DNA of 64,000 nucleotides from Anaerotignum faecicola (GTDB lineage Bacteria; Bacillota; Clostridia; Lachnospirales; Anaerotignaceae), in contig JANFXS010000002.1 of the NCBI GenBank assembly GCA_024460105.1, positions 310,001-374,000 on the forward strand. Reading direction: 5' to 3'. Positions 34,367 through 43,157 of the stretch are shown here, piece by piece. The notes under the pieces were generated by a model, which worked only from the letters and a program-made list of their open reading frames with translations, did no database searches and had not been told where the DNA came from. The translations under genes were made by a program, and so were the position numbers. How positions within the stretch are numbered: the first letter of the stretch is position 1; every line of letters begins with the position of its first letter.

Positions 34367-36358
34367 TTATTCTTCCTCCTTTAAGTATTCGTCGACTGCA
34401 AGTTTAACTTTCTCCAAAGCTTCGTCAATATCCATGTTTTCAAACTGGCATCCCGCCATTGTACGGTGGCCGCCGCCGCCTATTTTTTCCATTAAAACCT
34501 GTACGTTAACGTCGCCTAGGCTCCTTGCAGATATATATATTTTACCATATATTTTAGAAATCACAACAGACGCTTTTACGCCGTTTATTTCCATCAGTTC
34601 ATCCGCCGCTTGGGCGCATATAATGCTCACGCCTTCCGTTTCATACCCGCACTTTGCAATTACTATTCCGCCTTTATAGATCTCGGCGCTTCCGACTGTT
34701 TCGGATTTGATTTTAAAATCTTCAAAATCATTTCTGAAAAACTCCTTAACCCGTATGGAATCCGCACCGTTGCGCCTTAAATATGCAGCCGATTCAAACG
34801 TGACCGTATTTGCCCTTACCGAAAAACTTTTGGTATCCAGTATAATCCCGCTTAATATAACGTCGGCTTCGGCGGGCTTGAGCCTTACTTTATCCCCCAT
34901 ATGGCGTATAACTTCCGTAACAAGCTCGCATGTTGAAGAAGCATAGGGCTCATGGTATGTTAAAACCGCATTTTCAATGTATTCGGCGCTTTTTCTGTGA
35001 TGGTCGAATACAACTATTTTTTTTATGCCGTTAAGTACTTCCCTGTTTTCCACAAGGCTCGGCCTGTAAGTATCCACAACTATAAGCAGGGATCTGTCGT
35101 CATATAATTCAAGCGCGTCGCGTCCTTTTATAAAAATCCCCCTGTTTTCTTCGCATGATAAAACCGCATTATAAACCGGGGTTATACCTTTAGGCGCATA
35201 GTCCAAAACAATATACGGCGTTTTTCCGAGACTCCTTACAATCCTTGCCATTCCCGCCGCCGCTCCTAAAGCATCGTAATCGGGCATCCTGTGCCCCATT
35301 ATAAACACGTTTGACGCATCGTTTATAAGCCCTTCCAAAGCGTCCGCCTTAACCCTTGCCCTGATTTTCGCATTGTGCGAAACCTCGCCGCTTTTTCCGC
35401 CGAAAAACTGGTATTTTTCATCATCTTTAATCAGCACCTGATCCCCGCCGCGTCCCAGGGCAAGTTCAATAGCTTCCCTTGCATTTTTCATCGACGCGTC
35501 AAGCCCGCCTCCGCTTATGCCGATCCCTATACTCAAAGTTACCGGTATGTGATCTCCTACTTTTGTTTCCTTAACAGTATTTGTAATTTCAAATTTCTTT
35601 TCCTTTGCATTATTTAAAGCTTCGTTCGTCAAAACAAATATATACCTGTCTTTTTCGAAATTTTTTACAACACCGCCGAACCCAGATATATAATTATTGA
35701 TTTTCCTGTCAATAAGGGCCGTTAAAAGCGGCACCTGGGCGTCGTCGGCGCTCTCGGTTACTTCCTCATAATTGTCAAGGTAAATAAGGCCCAGTATTGT
35801 TTTCTTATTCCTCAAATCCCTTTTGAGCGCTTCCCTTTCAAACACATTTACAAGGCATATTGTATACATAACGCCGCCGTTTTTTTTGTTTGGAATATTC
35901 CCGCAAAATACGTCGTAAGGCATGCCGCCAATGTCAAAAAACTGTGTATACGCCCCGACGTCGAATTTGCCGAAAACTTCATTGAGGGTTCTTCCGTACG
36001 TTTCAAAATTTATAAGGCCTTTAAACTCGTCGTTATAAAGTATAATGCGTTTATTCCCGTCTGCAACGGCAAACGGCAGCGGCACGCTTACGAGGCTTTT
36101 AATATCGTCAATGTCGGTTATATCAATAGCCGCCGCCATGTTGTTCAAACTTTCCGAACTGTCGTTAAAATTTATGCCGAACGCAAATTTCGCACAGAAA
36201 ACTATTACAAGCACTATAACAAAAACAACCGCCAAAAAAACCGCCATAACAGGAAAAATCAAAATAACGCCCAACACGGCAAAAGCTATGGCCACAGCGG
36301 CGGCAGTTTTCATAAAAGCCGCTTTTTTGTTATTTCCCCCGTTATTTTCGCCGTCCAT
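34367..36358 (-). CDS. gdpP: GdpP, cyclic-di-AMP phosphodiesterase (DHH/DHHA1)
   Basis: A 663-residue membrane protein that degrades c-di-AMP. Two N-terminal membrane segments (about 18-36 and 37-58) are followed by a PAS-like region (about 85-180), a degenerate GGDEF domain (about 185-305, VTLSIGIGISGGG in place of the active motif) and a DHH phosphoesterase with MGHRMPDYDALGAA (His356, Asp360, Asp362) and VFDHHRKSAEY, then DHHA1 with GGGGHRTMAG near the end. All metal residues I can identify are present. It starts 14 bp after pheA, with GGAGG before the ATG, and sits upstream of rplI. Confidence 0.95.
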   Translation of the reverse strand: MDGENNGGNNKKAAFMKTAAAVAIAFAVLGVILIFPVMAVFLAVVFVIVLVIVFCAKFAFGINFNDSSESLNNMAAAIDITDIDDIKSLVSVPLPFAVADGNKRIILYNDEFKGLINFETYGRTLNEVFGKFDVGAYTQFFDIGGMPYDVFCGNIPNKKNGGVMYTICLVNVFEREALKRDLRNKKTILGLIYLDNYEEVTESADDAQVPLLTALIDRKINNYISGFGGVVKNFEKDRYIFVLTNEALNNAKEKKFEITNTVKETKVGDHIPVTLSIGIGISGGGLDASMKNAREAIELALGRGGDQVLIKDDEKYQFFGGKSGEVSHNAKIRARVKADALEGLINDASNVFIMGHRMPDYDALGAAAGMARIVRSLGKTPYIVLDYAPKGITPVYNAVLSCEENRGIFIKGRDALELYDDRSLLIVVDTYRPSLVENREVLNGIKKIVVFDHHRKSAEYIENAVLTYHEPYASSTCELVTEVIRHMGDKVRLKPAEADVILSGIILDTKSFSVRANTVTFESAAYLRRNGADSIRVKEFFRNDFEDFKIKSETVGSAEIYKGGIVIAKCGYETEGVSIICAQAADELMEINGVKASVVISKIYGKIYISARSLGDVNVQVLMEKIGGGGHRTMAGCQFENMDIDEALEKVKLAVDEYLKEEE

Positions 36359-36372
36359 TTAAAATCCTCCAA

Positions 36373-37200
36373 TTAATGTCTGATAGTGTGGTATGTTCCC
36401 AAATGTTTAAAAAATTTCGTTTTTCTTTCAATCATTTTAAGGGCGTCGCTTATATCCGCCGCATTTGCGCTTTCCATGTCTACATAAAAAACGTATTTTC
36501 CAAGTTCGTTTTTCATCGGCCTTGATTCTATCTTTGTCATATTCAAATCCCATATGGCTATTATATCCAAAATTTTATATAATTCCCCGGGGCGGTTTTC
36601 GGTTCCGAAAACTATGCTTGTTTTGCCTTCGTATGCAAACTTTTGCGTGCCTTGCTTTGAAACAACAAGAAACCGCGTCTCATTATGGTTTTCGTCCTGT
36701 ATATCTTTTTCAAGTATTTCAAGGCCGTATTTTGCCGCCGCTTCGTCAGTACATATCGCCGCCCATCTGCCGTCCGACTCGGAAACGTATTTCGCCGCCC
36801 CCGCCGTGGATGCGGTCTGTATCTTTTCAACGTCCTTAAACTCTTCATTTAAATGTTTTCTGCACTGTGCCAAAGCCTGCGGGTGCGAAAAAATTTTTTC
36901 AACGTCAACCTTGCTCAATCCTTTTTTTGCGGCTACGTTATGCCTGATTGGAAGTATTATTTCACGGTCTATAACCACATTTACGTCAAATATAAGGGCG
37001 TCGATTGTAAAAGTCACGGTTCCCTCAATAGAATTTTCAAAAGGCACTATACCCTTATCAATTTCCCCGTCCTCAACGGCGCGCAGTATGTCCGGTATAT
37101 GGTGATACGGTATTATATCCGCGTTTTTAATATCTTTTTTATATTTTAAAGCCGCCTGATGCGTAAAAGTCCCCTCGGGGCCAAGATAACCTATTTTCAA
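36373..37200 (-). CDS. pheA: PheA, prephenate dehydratase
   Basis: A 275-residue monofunctional prephenate dehydratase. The catalytic domain starts with IGYLGPEGTFTHQAAL and includes the active-site motif HNETRFLV near 177-184; the C-terminal ACT domain has RPGELYKILDIIAIWDLNMTKIESRPMK, the phenylalanine-binding ESRP motif. It converts prephenate to phenylpyruvate in phenylalanine synthesis. No chorismate mutase part is present. The start is TTG at 37200 with AAGGAGATG upstream; residue 2 onwards matches the family exactly. Confidence 0.95.
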   Translation of the reverse strand: MKIGYLGPEGTFTHQAALKYKKDIKNADIIPYHHIPDILRAVEDGEIDKGIVPFENSIEGTVTFTIDALIFDVNVVIDREIILPIRHNVAAKKGLSKVDVEKIFSHPQALAQCRKHLNEEFKDVEKIQTASTAGAAKYVSESDGRWAAICTDEAAAKYGLEILEKDIQDENHNETRFLVVSKQGTQKFAYEGKTSIVFGTENRPGELYKILDIIAIWDLNMTKIESRPMKNELGKYVFYVDMESANAADISDALKMIERKTKFFKHLGTYHTIRH

Positions 37201-37392
37201 AATTCCTGCATCTCCTTAATATTAATGCTTACAAATACCTTATGCTAAAGCATTTTATCATATTATACATCAATAAACAACTTTTTTTCCGAATGCTTAC
37301 GGAGTTTCCGCGTCCTAAAAAACAAACCCGATGTATTAATATCCTCCCTGTCAACATAAATTAATAGTAATAAAAAATTAAGGGGTTTTGAT

Positions 37393-38565
37393 ATGAGAAA
37401 AATTAAAGCGTTTACAGCCCTTATCATCGTTTTTGCCTTAATGCTTCCCGTATTTGCATACGGCAAAACCTATGAAAACCAAACGGATTTGGGGCTGACA
37501 TGCAAATCGGCCATTTTAATGGATTCGAGCACGGGAGATATACTTTACGAAATGAACAGCCATGATAAGCTTCCGCCTGCAAGCGTAACTAAAGTTATGA
37601 CCCTGCTTCTGATATTCGAGGCTATAGACAGCGGAAAAATAAAATGGGACGATATGGTTACAGTAAGCGAGTATGCCGCTTCAATGGGCGGCAGCCAGGT
37701 TTTTTTAGAGCCTATGGAACAGCAGAGCGTTGAAACAATGGTAAAATGCATCTCCATTTCATCGGCAAACGACGCTTCCGTTGCAATGGCCGAATATATA
37801 GGCGGCAGCGAACAAGGCTTTGTGGATATGATGAATTCAAGAGCAAAAGAGCTTGGCATGAACGACACAAATTTTGAAAACGCATGCGGCCTTGACACAG
37901 ACGGCCATGTTACAAGCGCCCACGACATAGCTTTAATGAGCCGTGAATTAATTAAGAATCATCCTAAAGTAAGCGAATTTGCCACAACATGGATGGATAC
38001 CATAATACATAAAACACGCAAAGGCGAAAGCGAGTTCGGTCTTAGCAACACAAATAAACTCGTTAAGTGGTACAGCGGCGCTACTGGATTAAAAACAGGT
38101 TCCACAGGCAAAGCTCTTTTCTGCCTTTCCGGAACGGCTGAAAAAGACGGTTTGAGCCTTGTTGCGGTTGTTATGGGCGCTCCGACTTCCGCGGCGCGTT
38201 TCAGGGAAGATATGCAGCTGTTAGACTACGGGTTTGCAAACTTCACCGTATTGAACGGGCGCGAAAAAGGCACGGCAATGGATAATATAGACGTTTATAA
38301 GGGCAGCGAGGAAACAGCCCCTACCGAAATAGCCGGGGAATTCGCTTCAACCGTCAAAAAAGGTGAAGCATCTGAATTTTCGGAAGAAATAGTTATGCAG
38401 GATTATATAACGGCTCCTTTTGAAAAAGGCGAAAAAGTCGGCGAAATCATTTATTCCATTGACGGTGAAGAAATCGGAAGGAGCGATATTGTTACAAGCA
38501 TAAGCATGGAAAAAATAAATTTCTTTGAAATGTTCGAACATCTGATATTAAAATGGCTGCTGTAA
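37393..38565 (+). CDS. D-alanyl-D-alanine carboxypeptidase (DacF/PBP5-like, S11)
   Basis: A 390-residue exported enzyme that trims the terminal D-Ala of peptidoglycan stems. A signal peptide covers about residues 1-23. The three active-site motifs are present: SVTK (S64-K67), SAN (124-126) and KTG in GLKTGSTGK (near 235). A C-terminal PBP5-like domain follows, and the last residues FEMFEHLILKWLL may form an amphipathic membrane anchor. DacF orthologues are often sporulation linked, but that is inference here. AAGGGG stands before the ATG. Transcribed alone and divergently from pheA. Confidence 0.93.
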   Translation: MRKIKAFTALIIVFALMLPVFAYGKTYENQTDLGLTCKSAILMDSSTGDILYEMNSHDKLPPASVTKVMTLLLIFEAIDSGKIKWDDMVTVSEYAASMGGSQVFLEPMEQQSVETMVKCISISSANDASVAMAEYIGGSEQGFVDMMNSRAKELGMNDTNFENACGLDTDGHVTSAHDIALMSRELIKNHPKVSEFATTWMDTIIHKTRKGESEFGLSNTNKLVKWYSGATGLKTGSTGKALFCLSGTAEKDGLSLVAVVMGAPTSAARFREDMQLLDYGFANFTVLNGREKGTAMDNIDVYKGSEETAPTEIAGEFASTVKKGEASEFSEEIVMQDYITAPFEKGEKVGEIIYSIDGEEIGRSDIVTSISMEKINFFEMFEHLILKWLL

Positions 38566-38729
38566 ACGCCCCGCTTTATTTAAGCATAATTAAGCCGGCC
38601 TTTCATATGCTTTTTATATACAGCCATAAGTAACACGGCCATTTTTAAGAGAAGCAAAAATCTTATTCTTCAATACATAAATGTTTAAAAAGCAATAATA
38701 ATGCGGAACATATCCATGAGGTGATAAAT

Positions 38730-38879
38730 ATGGATATAAACTGCTCGCTTAACTGCAGCCATCAAAAAAACGGAAAGTGCCTTTTGAAAGAACCCAAAAA
38801 ATCTTCTTTCCTTTTCTTGGAAGAACCGGCGTGCCCTTATTATGAAAAAACGGCCTCCGCCACAAAATCAACGCGTTAA
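38730..38879 (+). CDS. Small Cys-rich conserved-type protein (49 residues)
   Basis: An AGGTGAT ribosome site lies 6 bp before the ATG. The product starts MDINCSLNCSHQKNGKCLL and has a fourth Cys in EEPACPYYEK. The spacing C-x3-C-x6-C-x16-C with Tyr-Tyr after the last Cys suggests a small metal-binding or disulfide protein; similar CxxxCxxxxxGxCxL micro-proteins are common in clostridia as far as I recall. There is no signal peptide. It is followed by a strong terminator at 38920, which supports a real transcription unit. Confidence 0.65.
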   Translation: MDINCSLNCSHQKNGKCLLKEPKKSSFLFLEEPACPYYEKTASATKSTR

Positions 38880-38919
38880 CGCGCATGCCATTAGGCAAAG
38901 GCGCGCCGCGCCGAAAATA

Positions 38920-38954
38920 AAGGCCGCCCCGTTATTGTTACGGGACGGCCTTTT
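38920..38954 (+). terminator. Intrinsic terminator after the Cys-rich gene
   Basis: AAGGCCGcCCCGT and ACGGGaCGGCCTT form a GC-rich stem with one mismatch and a TATTGTT loop, then TTTT. It can also work for the opposite strand. Confidence 0.8.
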
Positions 38955-39105
38955 CCACCTTGTCGATTCAAAACCCGCTTTCCGGCTTAACGGCATTAAA
39001 CGCCGTATCCTGGACGCAAAATACAACAGGCAAAATTTCAGCATGGATTTATATAAAAAATAATCAAACCGGAACTTAAATCCGACGAGATACTTGTTTT
39101 AATAT

Positions 39106-41517
39106 TTATCTTCTGGCCTGAGTTTCGCCTGAAGATTTTTTATAATACTCTCTCAGCCTTTTCATAACAAGCCCATTAACGGACGAAGGCGGGTATTTTC
39201 CGTTTTTGCCTGTTTTCCCCGCCGGAACGCCGGTTAAAAGCTCAATGCCTTCATCAATATGATTTATAGGATAAATATGGAACAATCCGTCTTTCACGGC
39301 TTCCACAACTTCTTTTTTCAAAACAAGGTCGTTTATATTGGATTCCGGTATTATAACTCCCTGCGTGCCTGTAAGGCCACGTTTTTTACATAAATCAAAG
39401 AATCCTTCTATCTTATATGTCACGCCCCCAATAGCCTGTATCTGCCCATATTGGTTAACAGAACCCGTAACCGCAAGCTCCTGATTTATCGGAAGGCCCG
39501 AAAGGCTTGAAAGTATGCAGTACAGTTCGGTGCTTGACGCGCTGTCGCCGTCTATGCCGTTATAATTTTGTTCAAAACATATCCTGCACGAAAGCGAAAG
39601 GGGAAATTCCTGCGCGTACGTCTGCCCCAGGTAACCGGTTATTACCTGAACGCCTTTGTTATGAGTAGGGCCGCTCATCTGCGCTTCTTTTTCTATGTTT
39701 ACAATGCCGCTTTTGCCGACATATGTCGTGGCCGTTATCTTGGAAGGGTTTCCAAATGAATAGCTTCCCATATCCATCACTGCAAGGCCGTTTATCTGCC
39801 CTACTTTCTTTCCGGTTGTATCAATTAAAATGACGTCTTCGTCAAACATTTCGTTCAGCTTTTCCTCATACAGCCTTACGCGCCGTTCTTTCTCATCAAC
39901 AGCCTTTATGATATGTTCCGCCGTTACAATCCTGTCTCCGTTCATATGGGCCCACGCTTCGCCCTCGCACAGAATTTCGCTTATACGGTTAAATCGTGTT
40001 GAAAGCTTATTTTGCTTTTCTGCAATCCTTGACGCATACTCAACAAGCCGAGCCACGGCTCCCGCGTCAAACGGAAGCATTTTTTCCTTGTCGGTATAGC
40101 TTCTTATAAATCTTGCAAAATCTTTTACATTCTGCGCGTCTCTTTTCATTTCATAGTCAAAGTCGGCAAGTATTTTAAAATATTTATCAAACTCGTCGTC
40201 GTATTCCCTAAGCATCTCATAATAGTACGCGCTGCCGATGATTATAACCTTTACATTCACCGGTATCGGTTCAGGTTTAAGTGTGGGAGCCACTATGCCG
40301 CCGACCTGCTCGCGCATGCTTTCCATCGAAATTTCCCTTGTTTTTACAACGCGTCGTATAGTTTCCCAGCTAAACGGACTGCTTAAAACATCGTTCGCCT
40401 GAAGTATAAGGTATCCTCCGTTGGCTTTGTGGAAAAGCCCCGCCTTTATTTTCATAAAATCAGTTGTAAGGTTTCCGAATTCGCTGTCATACTCAAGCTC
40501 GCCCACAAGGTTGTAATATGTCGGGTTAAAATCTATAACGACAGGAGCGCCGTCGGTTTTAGAATTATCTATGATAAGGTTTACTTTATATTTCAGCGTA
40601 ACGTCTTCAGGCTGTTTTTTAGCAAGCATAGGCAGCAGGGCGCCGACAGTTTCGTCTTCTTCGCTTTCAGCCGGGGCGAACTGATCTATATTTTCAAGCA
40701 CGTCCTCCTGAACGGCTTCTATATATTTAAGAACCCTGTCATATTCCTTATATTTTTCCTGAACGGCATTAACATGGTGCCCTATCGCAAACATGCCTAC
40801 CTTATAATCCAAATCGTCTATGGCTTTGCGGCATTCCCTGTCGCTTTCCCTTATATCGCGCATTATACATGCCGCTATTTCCTGAATTACGTCGCTTTCC
40901 CTGTTTATTTTTTCTTTTACTTCTTCGCTGAGCTTTTCATACTGTTCTTCGTTTACCGCTTCGCCTTCAACAATAGGCATGAAATAAATCCCCGCGTTTG
41001 TGTTTTTAACGGCAAAGCCGTGTTCTTTTGCCGCTTCTCCCATTGCGCGCATTTTTTCATCCCGCTTGTCGTCGAACGATTTAAGTATTTCATTTTTCTG
41101 TTTCTCATAATCGTCCGTATTAAAAGCTTTTTGTATCTCGCTTTCAAAAATAACCACAAGTTCGTTCATATCGTCCTTAAACTGGCGGCCGACGCCCGGC
41201 TCAAACCGCAAAGCTATCGGGTTGCGTGGATTGTCAAAGTTATAAACGTAACACCAATCGTAAGGCACCCTTTCCATGGATGCCACCTGTTCCGTCCTCA
41301 GCTTGGCATAAGTTGTTTTGCCGACGCCCGCCGGGCCGGACATATATATATTATATCCCTTGTTCTTAACCTGAAGGCCAAAATCAAAAGCGTCTACAGC
41401 GCGTTTTTGCCCCATTATCCCTTCAAGCGGCTCAATCTCGCCGGTATTGGAAAAGCCGAGCGTATCGGGGCTGCAAAAGCTGTTCAGCCGTGTATAGTCA
41501 AGTTCGTTAAACTGCAT
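39106..41517 (-). CDS. Lon-related ATP-dependent protease (LonB-like, AAA_32)
   Basis: An 803-residue protein. Walker A GPAGVGKTT is at 61-69, after the PLEGIMGQKRAVDAFDFGL linker; a long coiled-coil insert follows (about 130-290); the ATPase sensor region has GGYLILQANDVLSSPFSWE; and the C-terminal S16 protease domain has the dyad Ser659 in DGDSAS and Lys702 in TYKIEGF. It belongs to the COG1067 group rather than classical Lon. The frame is open 57 bp upstream, but AAAGGAGTGAT before 41517 sets the start. It follows rimI within the tsaE-tsaB-rimI run. Confidence 0.92.
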   Translation of the reverse strand: MQFNELDYTRLNSFCSPDTLGFSNTGEIEPLEGIMGQKRAVDAFDFGLQVKNKGYNIYMSGPAGVGKTTYAKLRTEQVASMERVPYDWCYVYNFDNPRNPIALRFEPGVGRQFKDDMNELVVIFESEIQKAFNTDDYEKQKNEILKSFDDKRDEKMRAMGEAAKEHGFAVKNTNAGIYFMPIVEGEAVNEEQYEKLSEEVKEKINRESDVIQEIAACIMRDIRESDRECRKAIDDLDYKVGMFAIGHHVNAVQEKYKEYDRVLKYIEAVQEDVLENIDQFAPAESEEDETVGALLPMLAKKQPEDVTLKYKVNLIIDNSKTDGAPVVIDFNPTYYNLVGELEYDSEFGNLTTDFMKIKAGLFHKANGGYLILQANDVLSSPFSWETIRRVVKTREISMESMREQVGGIVAPTLKPEPIPVNVKVIIIGSAYYYEMLREYDDEFDKYFKILADFDYEMKRDAQNVKDFARFIRSYTDKEKMLPFDAGAVARLVEYASRIAEKQNKLSTRFNRISEILCEGEAWAHMNGDRIVTAEHIIKAVDEKERRVRLYEEKLNEMFDEDVILIDTTGKKVGQINGLAVMDMGSYSFGNPSKITATTYVGKSGIVNIEKEAQMSGPTHNKGVQVITGYLGQTYAQEFPLSLSCRICFEQNYNGIDGDSASSTELYCILSSLSGLPINQELAVTGSVNQYGQIQAIGGVTYKIEGFFDLCKKRGLTGTQGVIIPESNINDLVLKKEVVEAVKDGLFHIYPINHIDEGIELLTGVPAGKTGKNGKYPPSSVNGLVMKRLREYYKKSSGETQARR

Positions 41518-41524
41518 GGGAATA

Positions 41525-42010
41525 TCACTCCTTTGCCGGGTTCTGCGTCTTTTCATAGTCCTCATAAAATTCAAAATATTTCCACATTATAACTGCATCC
41601 TCGTTGGTGTCCTTGTAATAGTTCTTCCTGAAACCCTCCGGCTTAAACCCAAACTTTGTATAAAGTTTCTGCGCTGGGGCGTTGCTGATTTTAACCTCAA
41701 GCGTTATGCCTATCATAGAAAGTTCCTCGGCTTCTCTTATCATTTCCCGCATCAGCCCTTCGCCAACGCCCATACGCCTGAATTCGGGGCTTACGGCAAC
41801 ATTTGTTATCTGCCCTTCGGTTACTACATGCCACATCCCGGCATAACCCGCAACCCGCCCGTCTACAAGAGCAACCTTATATATGGCCATATTATTTTCC
41901 TTGATTTCCCTCTCAAAATCCCTGCGGGTCCACGGTATATGGAAACATTCTTCTTCAACCTTCAAAACATCTTCAATATGCTTTTCTTCCATTGGTATTA
42001 TTTCAATCAT
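41525..42010 (-). CDS. rimI: RimI, ribosomal protein alanine N-acetyltransferase (GNAT)
   Basis: A 161-residue GNAT enzyme. The acetyl-CoA loop ISPEFRRMGVGEGLM-type text (here VSPEFRRMGVGEGLMREMI) and LEVKISNAPAQKLYTKFGFKPEGFRKNYY are typical of RimI, which acetylates the N-terminus of ribosomal protein bS18. The gene order tsaE-tsaB-rimI is conserved in Firmicutes. Its stop codon lies within the ribosome site of the Lon-related gene. Confidence 0.92.
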   Translation of the reverse strand: MIEIIPMEEKHIEDVLKVEEECFHIPWTRRDFEREIKENNMAIYKVALVDGRVAGYAGMWHVVTEGQITNVAVSPEFRRMGVGEGLMREMIREAEELSMIGITLEVKISNAPAQKLYTKFGFKPEGFRKNYYKDTNEDAVIMWKYFEFYEDYEKTQNPAKE

Positions 42011-42017
42011 ATTATAT

Positions 42018-42719
42018 TCATGCCCCCGTATTTTTCTCTTCCAATTCTCTTTCAGCCTGGCTTTTTCTTAAATAAACAGGAGCAAAGTCAAACCCGTTTA
42101 CAGCTTTGCCGTCCGCCGCTAATGCCTCGGCCGCGGCTGCGACGCTTGCGGCCCTCTGCAAATTGCAGTTTGCAGGGGCAAAAAAGAAGTTATTGTTTTT
42201 TGCAAGCTTATCTTTATAAACGGGAACGCCGTCGCCGAGAAAAACAGCCTTTCTTCCCGTATATTCAACCATCCTTATCAAATCGTCAATGCTCCTTGCA
42301 TCCTCTGGCAATACGGTTTTAATATTCCCGTCTTTCCACTCAAAAACGGCGGAATAAACCTGCTGTCTTCTTGCGTCCATAATAGGGCATACTAAACAAT
42401 CCGTATTAAATATATTATATGCCAAAGCAGTTAACGTCGGCACAGGTATAATAGGTTTATTAATCCCGTGGGCAATGCCCTTTGCCGTTGCCGCGCCGAT
42501 ACGAAGGCCCGTGAAAGAGCCGGGTCCCCTGGAACACGCTATATAGTCTATTGTATCCAAGCTTGTCTGAGTTGTTTTAATTACGCTGTCTATTATAGGC
42601 ATAATAGTCTGCGAATGTGTCATTTTATAATTAACTGTAAACTCTCCAACGGTTTTTCCGTCCTCAACTAAGGCCGCCGAGGCCACAAGGCCCGATGTTT
42701 CAATCGCCAATATTTTCAT
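42018..42719 (-). CDS. tsaB: TsaB, tRNA threonylcarbamoyladenosine synthesis protein
   Basis: A 233-residue ASKHA-fold protein. MKILAIETSGLVASAALV, MTHSQTIMPIIDSV and ACSRGPGSFTGLRIGAATAKG are the standard TsaB motifs. It forms a dimer with TsaD and works with TsaE to put threonylcarbamoyl on A37 of ANN-reading tRNAs. It overlaps tsaE by 4 bp. tsaD is not in this window. Confidence 0.95.
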   Translation of the reverse strand: MKILAIETSGLVASAALVEDGKTVGEFTVNYKMTHSQTIMPIIDSVIKTTQTSLDTIDYIACSRGPGSFTGLRIGAATAKGIAHGINKPIIPVPTLTALAYNIFNTDCLVCPIMDARRQQVYSAVFEWKDGNIKTVLPEDARSIDDLIRMVEYTGRKAVFLGDGVPVYKDKLAKNNNFFFAPANCNLQRAASVAAAAEALAADGKAVNGFDFAPVYLRKSQAERELEEKNTGA

Positions 42720-43147
42720 AATTCACAGCCCCTTATAGTTATTTTCCTGTAATCGTCGCCCTTTGAAAGATCCTTTTCTATTTTAATCCAAACCGCGTTT
42801 TCCGGAATAAGTTCTTTTACAAGTTCAGCCCATTCCACAAGAGAAACGCCGCCGCCGAAAAAATATTCCTCATATCCCGTGTCGTCCATTTCCTCAAGGC
42901 TTTCAATCCTGTAAACGTCGAAATGATAAAACGGCAGTCTGCCGCAATACTCGTTAATTATCGTAAACGTAGGGCTTGTAACGTATTCTTCCTCAACGCC
43001 AAGGCCTTTTGCAAATCCCTGAGTAAATACCGTTTTTCCAACGCCCAGATCGCCGCTTAAACAGTATATATCTCCTTTTTTGGCTTTTTGGCCAAGCCTT
43101 TGGCCGATATTTCTTGTTTCTTCGGAATTTAAACTTTCAATTATCAT
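42716..43147 (-). CDS. tsaE: TsaE, tRNA threonylcarbamoylation ATPase
   Basis: A 143-residue P-loop ATPase. Walker A GDLGVGKTVF is at residues 32-41, then TSPTFTIINEY and FYHFDVYRIESLEEMDDTGYEEYF, and VEWAELVKELIP: all TsaE signatures. It drives turnover of the TsaBD complex. The frame continues about 100 bp upstream, but AGAGGGGATATA directly before 43147 and the family start MIIESLNSEE decide the start. It begins 10 bp after the upstream membrane-protein gene. Confidence 0.94.
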   Translation of the reverse strand: MIIESLNSEETRNIGQRLGQKAKKGDIYCLSGDLGVGKTVFTQGFAKGLGVEEEYVTSPTFTIINEYCGRLPFYHFDVYRIESLEEMDDTGYEEYFFGGGVSLVEWAELVKELIPENAVWIKIEKDLSKGDDYRKITIRGCEL

Positions 43148-43157
43148 TATATCCCCT

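Noticed and set aside
38842-39063. 73-codon plus-strand frame
   Set aside because: It overlaps the end of the Cys-rich gene and reads through a strong terminator; the product is a basic, low-complexity sequence.
40429-41592. 387-codon plus-strand frame opposite the Lon-related protease
   Set aside because: It is the antisense shadow of a well supported protease gene, with no ribosome site and a hydrophobic/basic composition typical of antisense frames.
41516-42322. 268-codon plus-strand frame opposite rimI and tsaB
   Set aside because: Antisense to two recognised genes; no homology and no start site.
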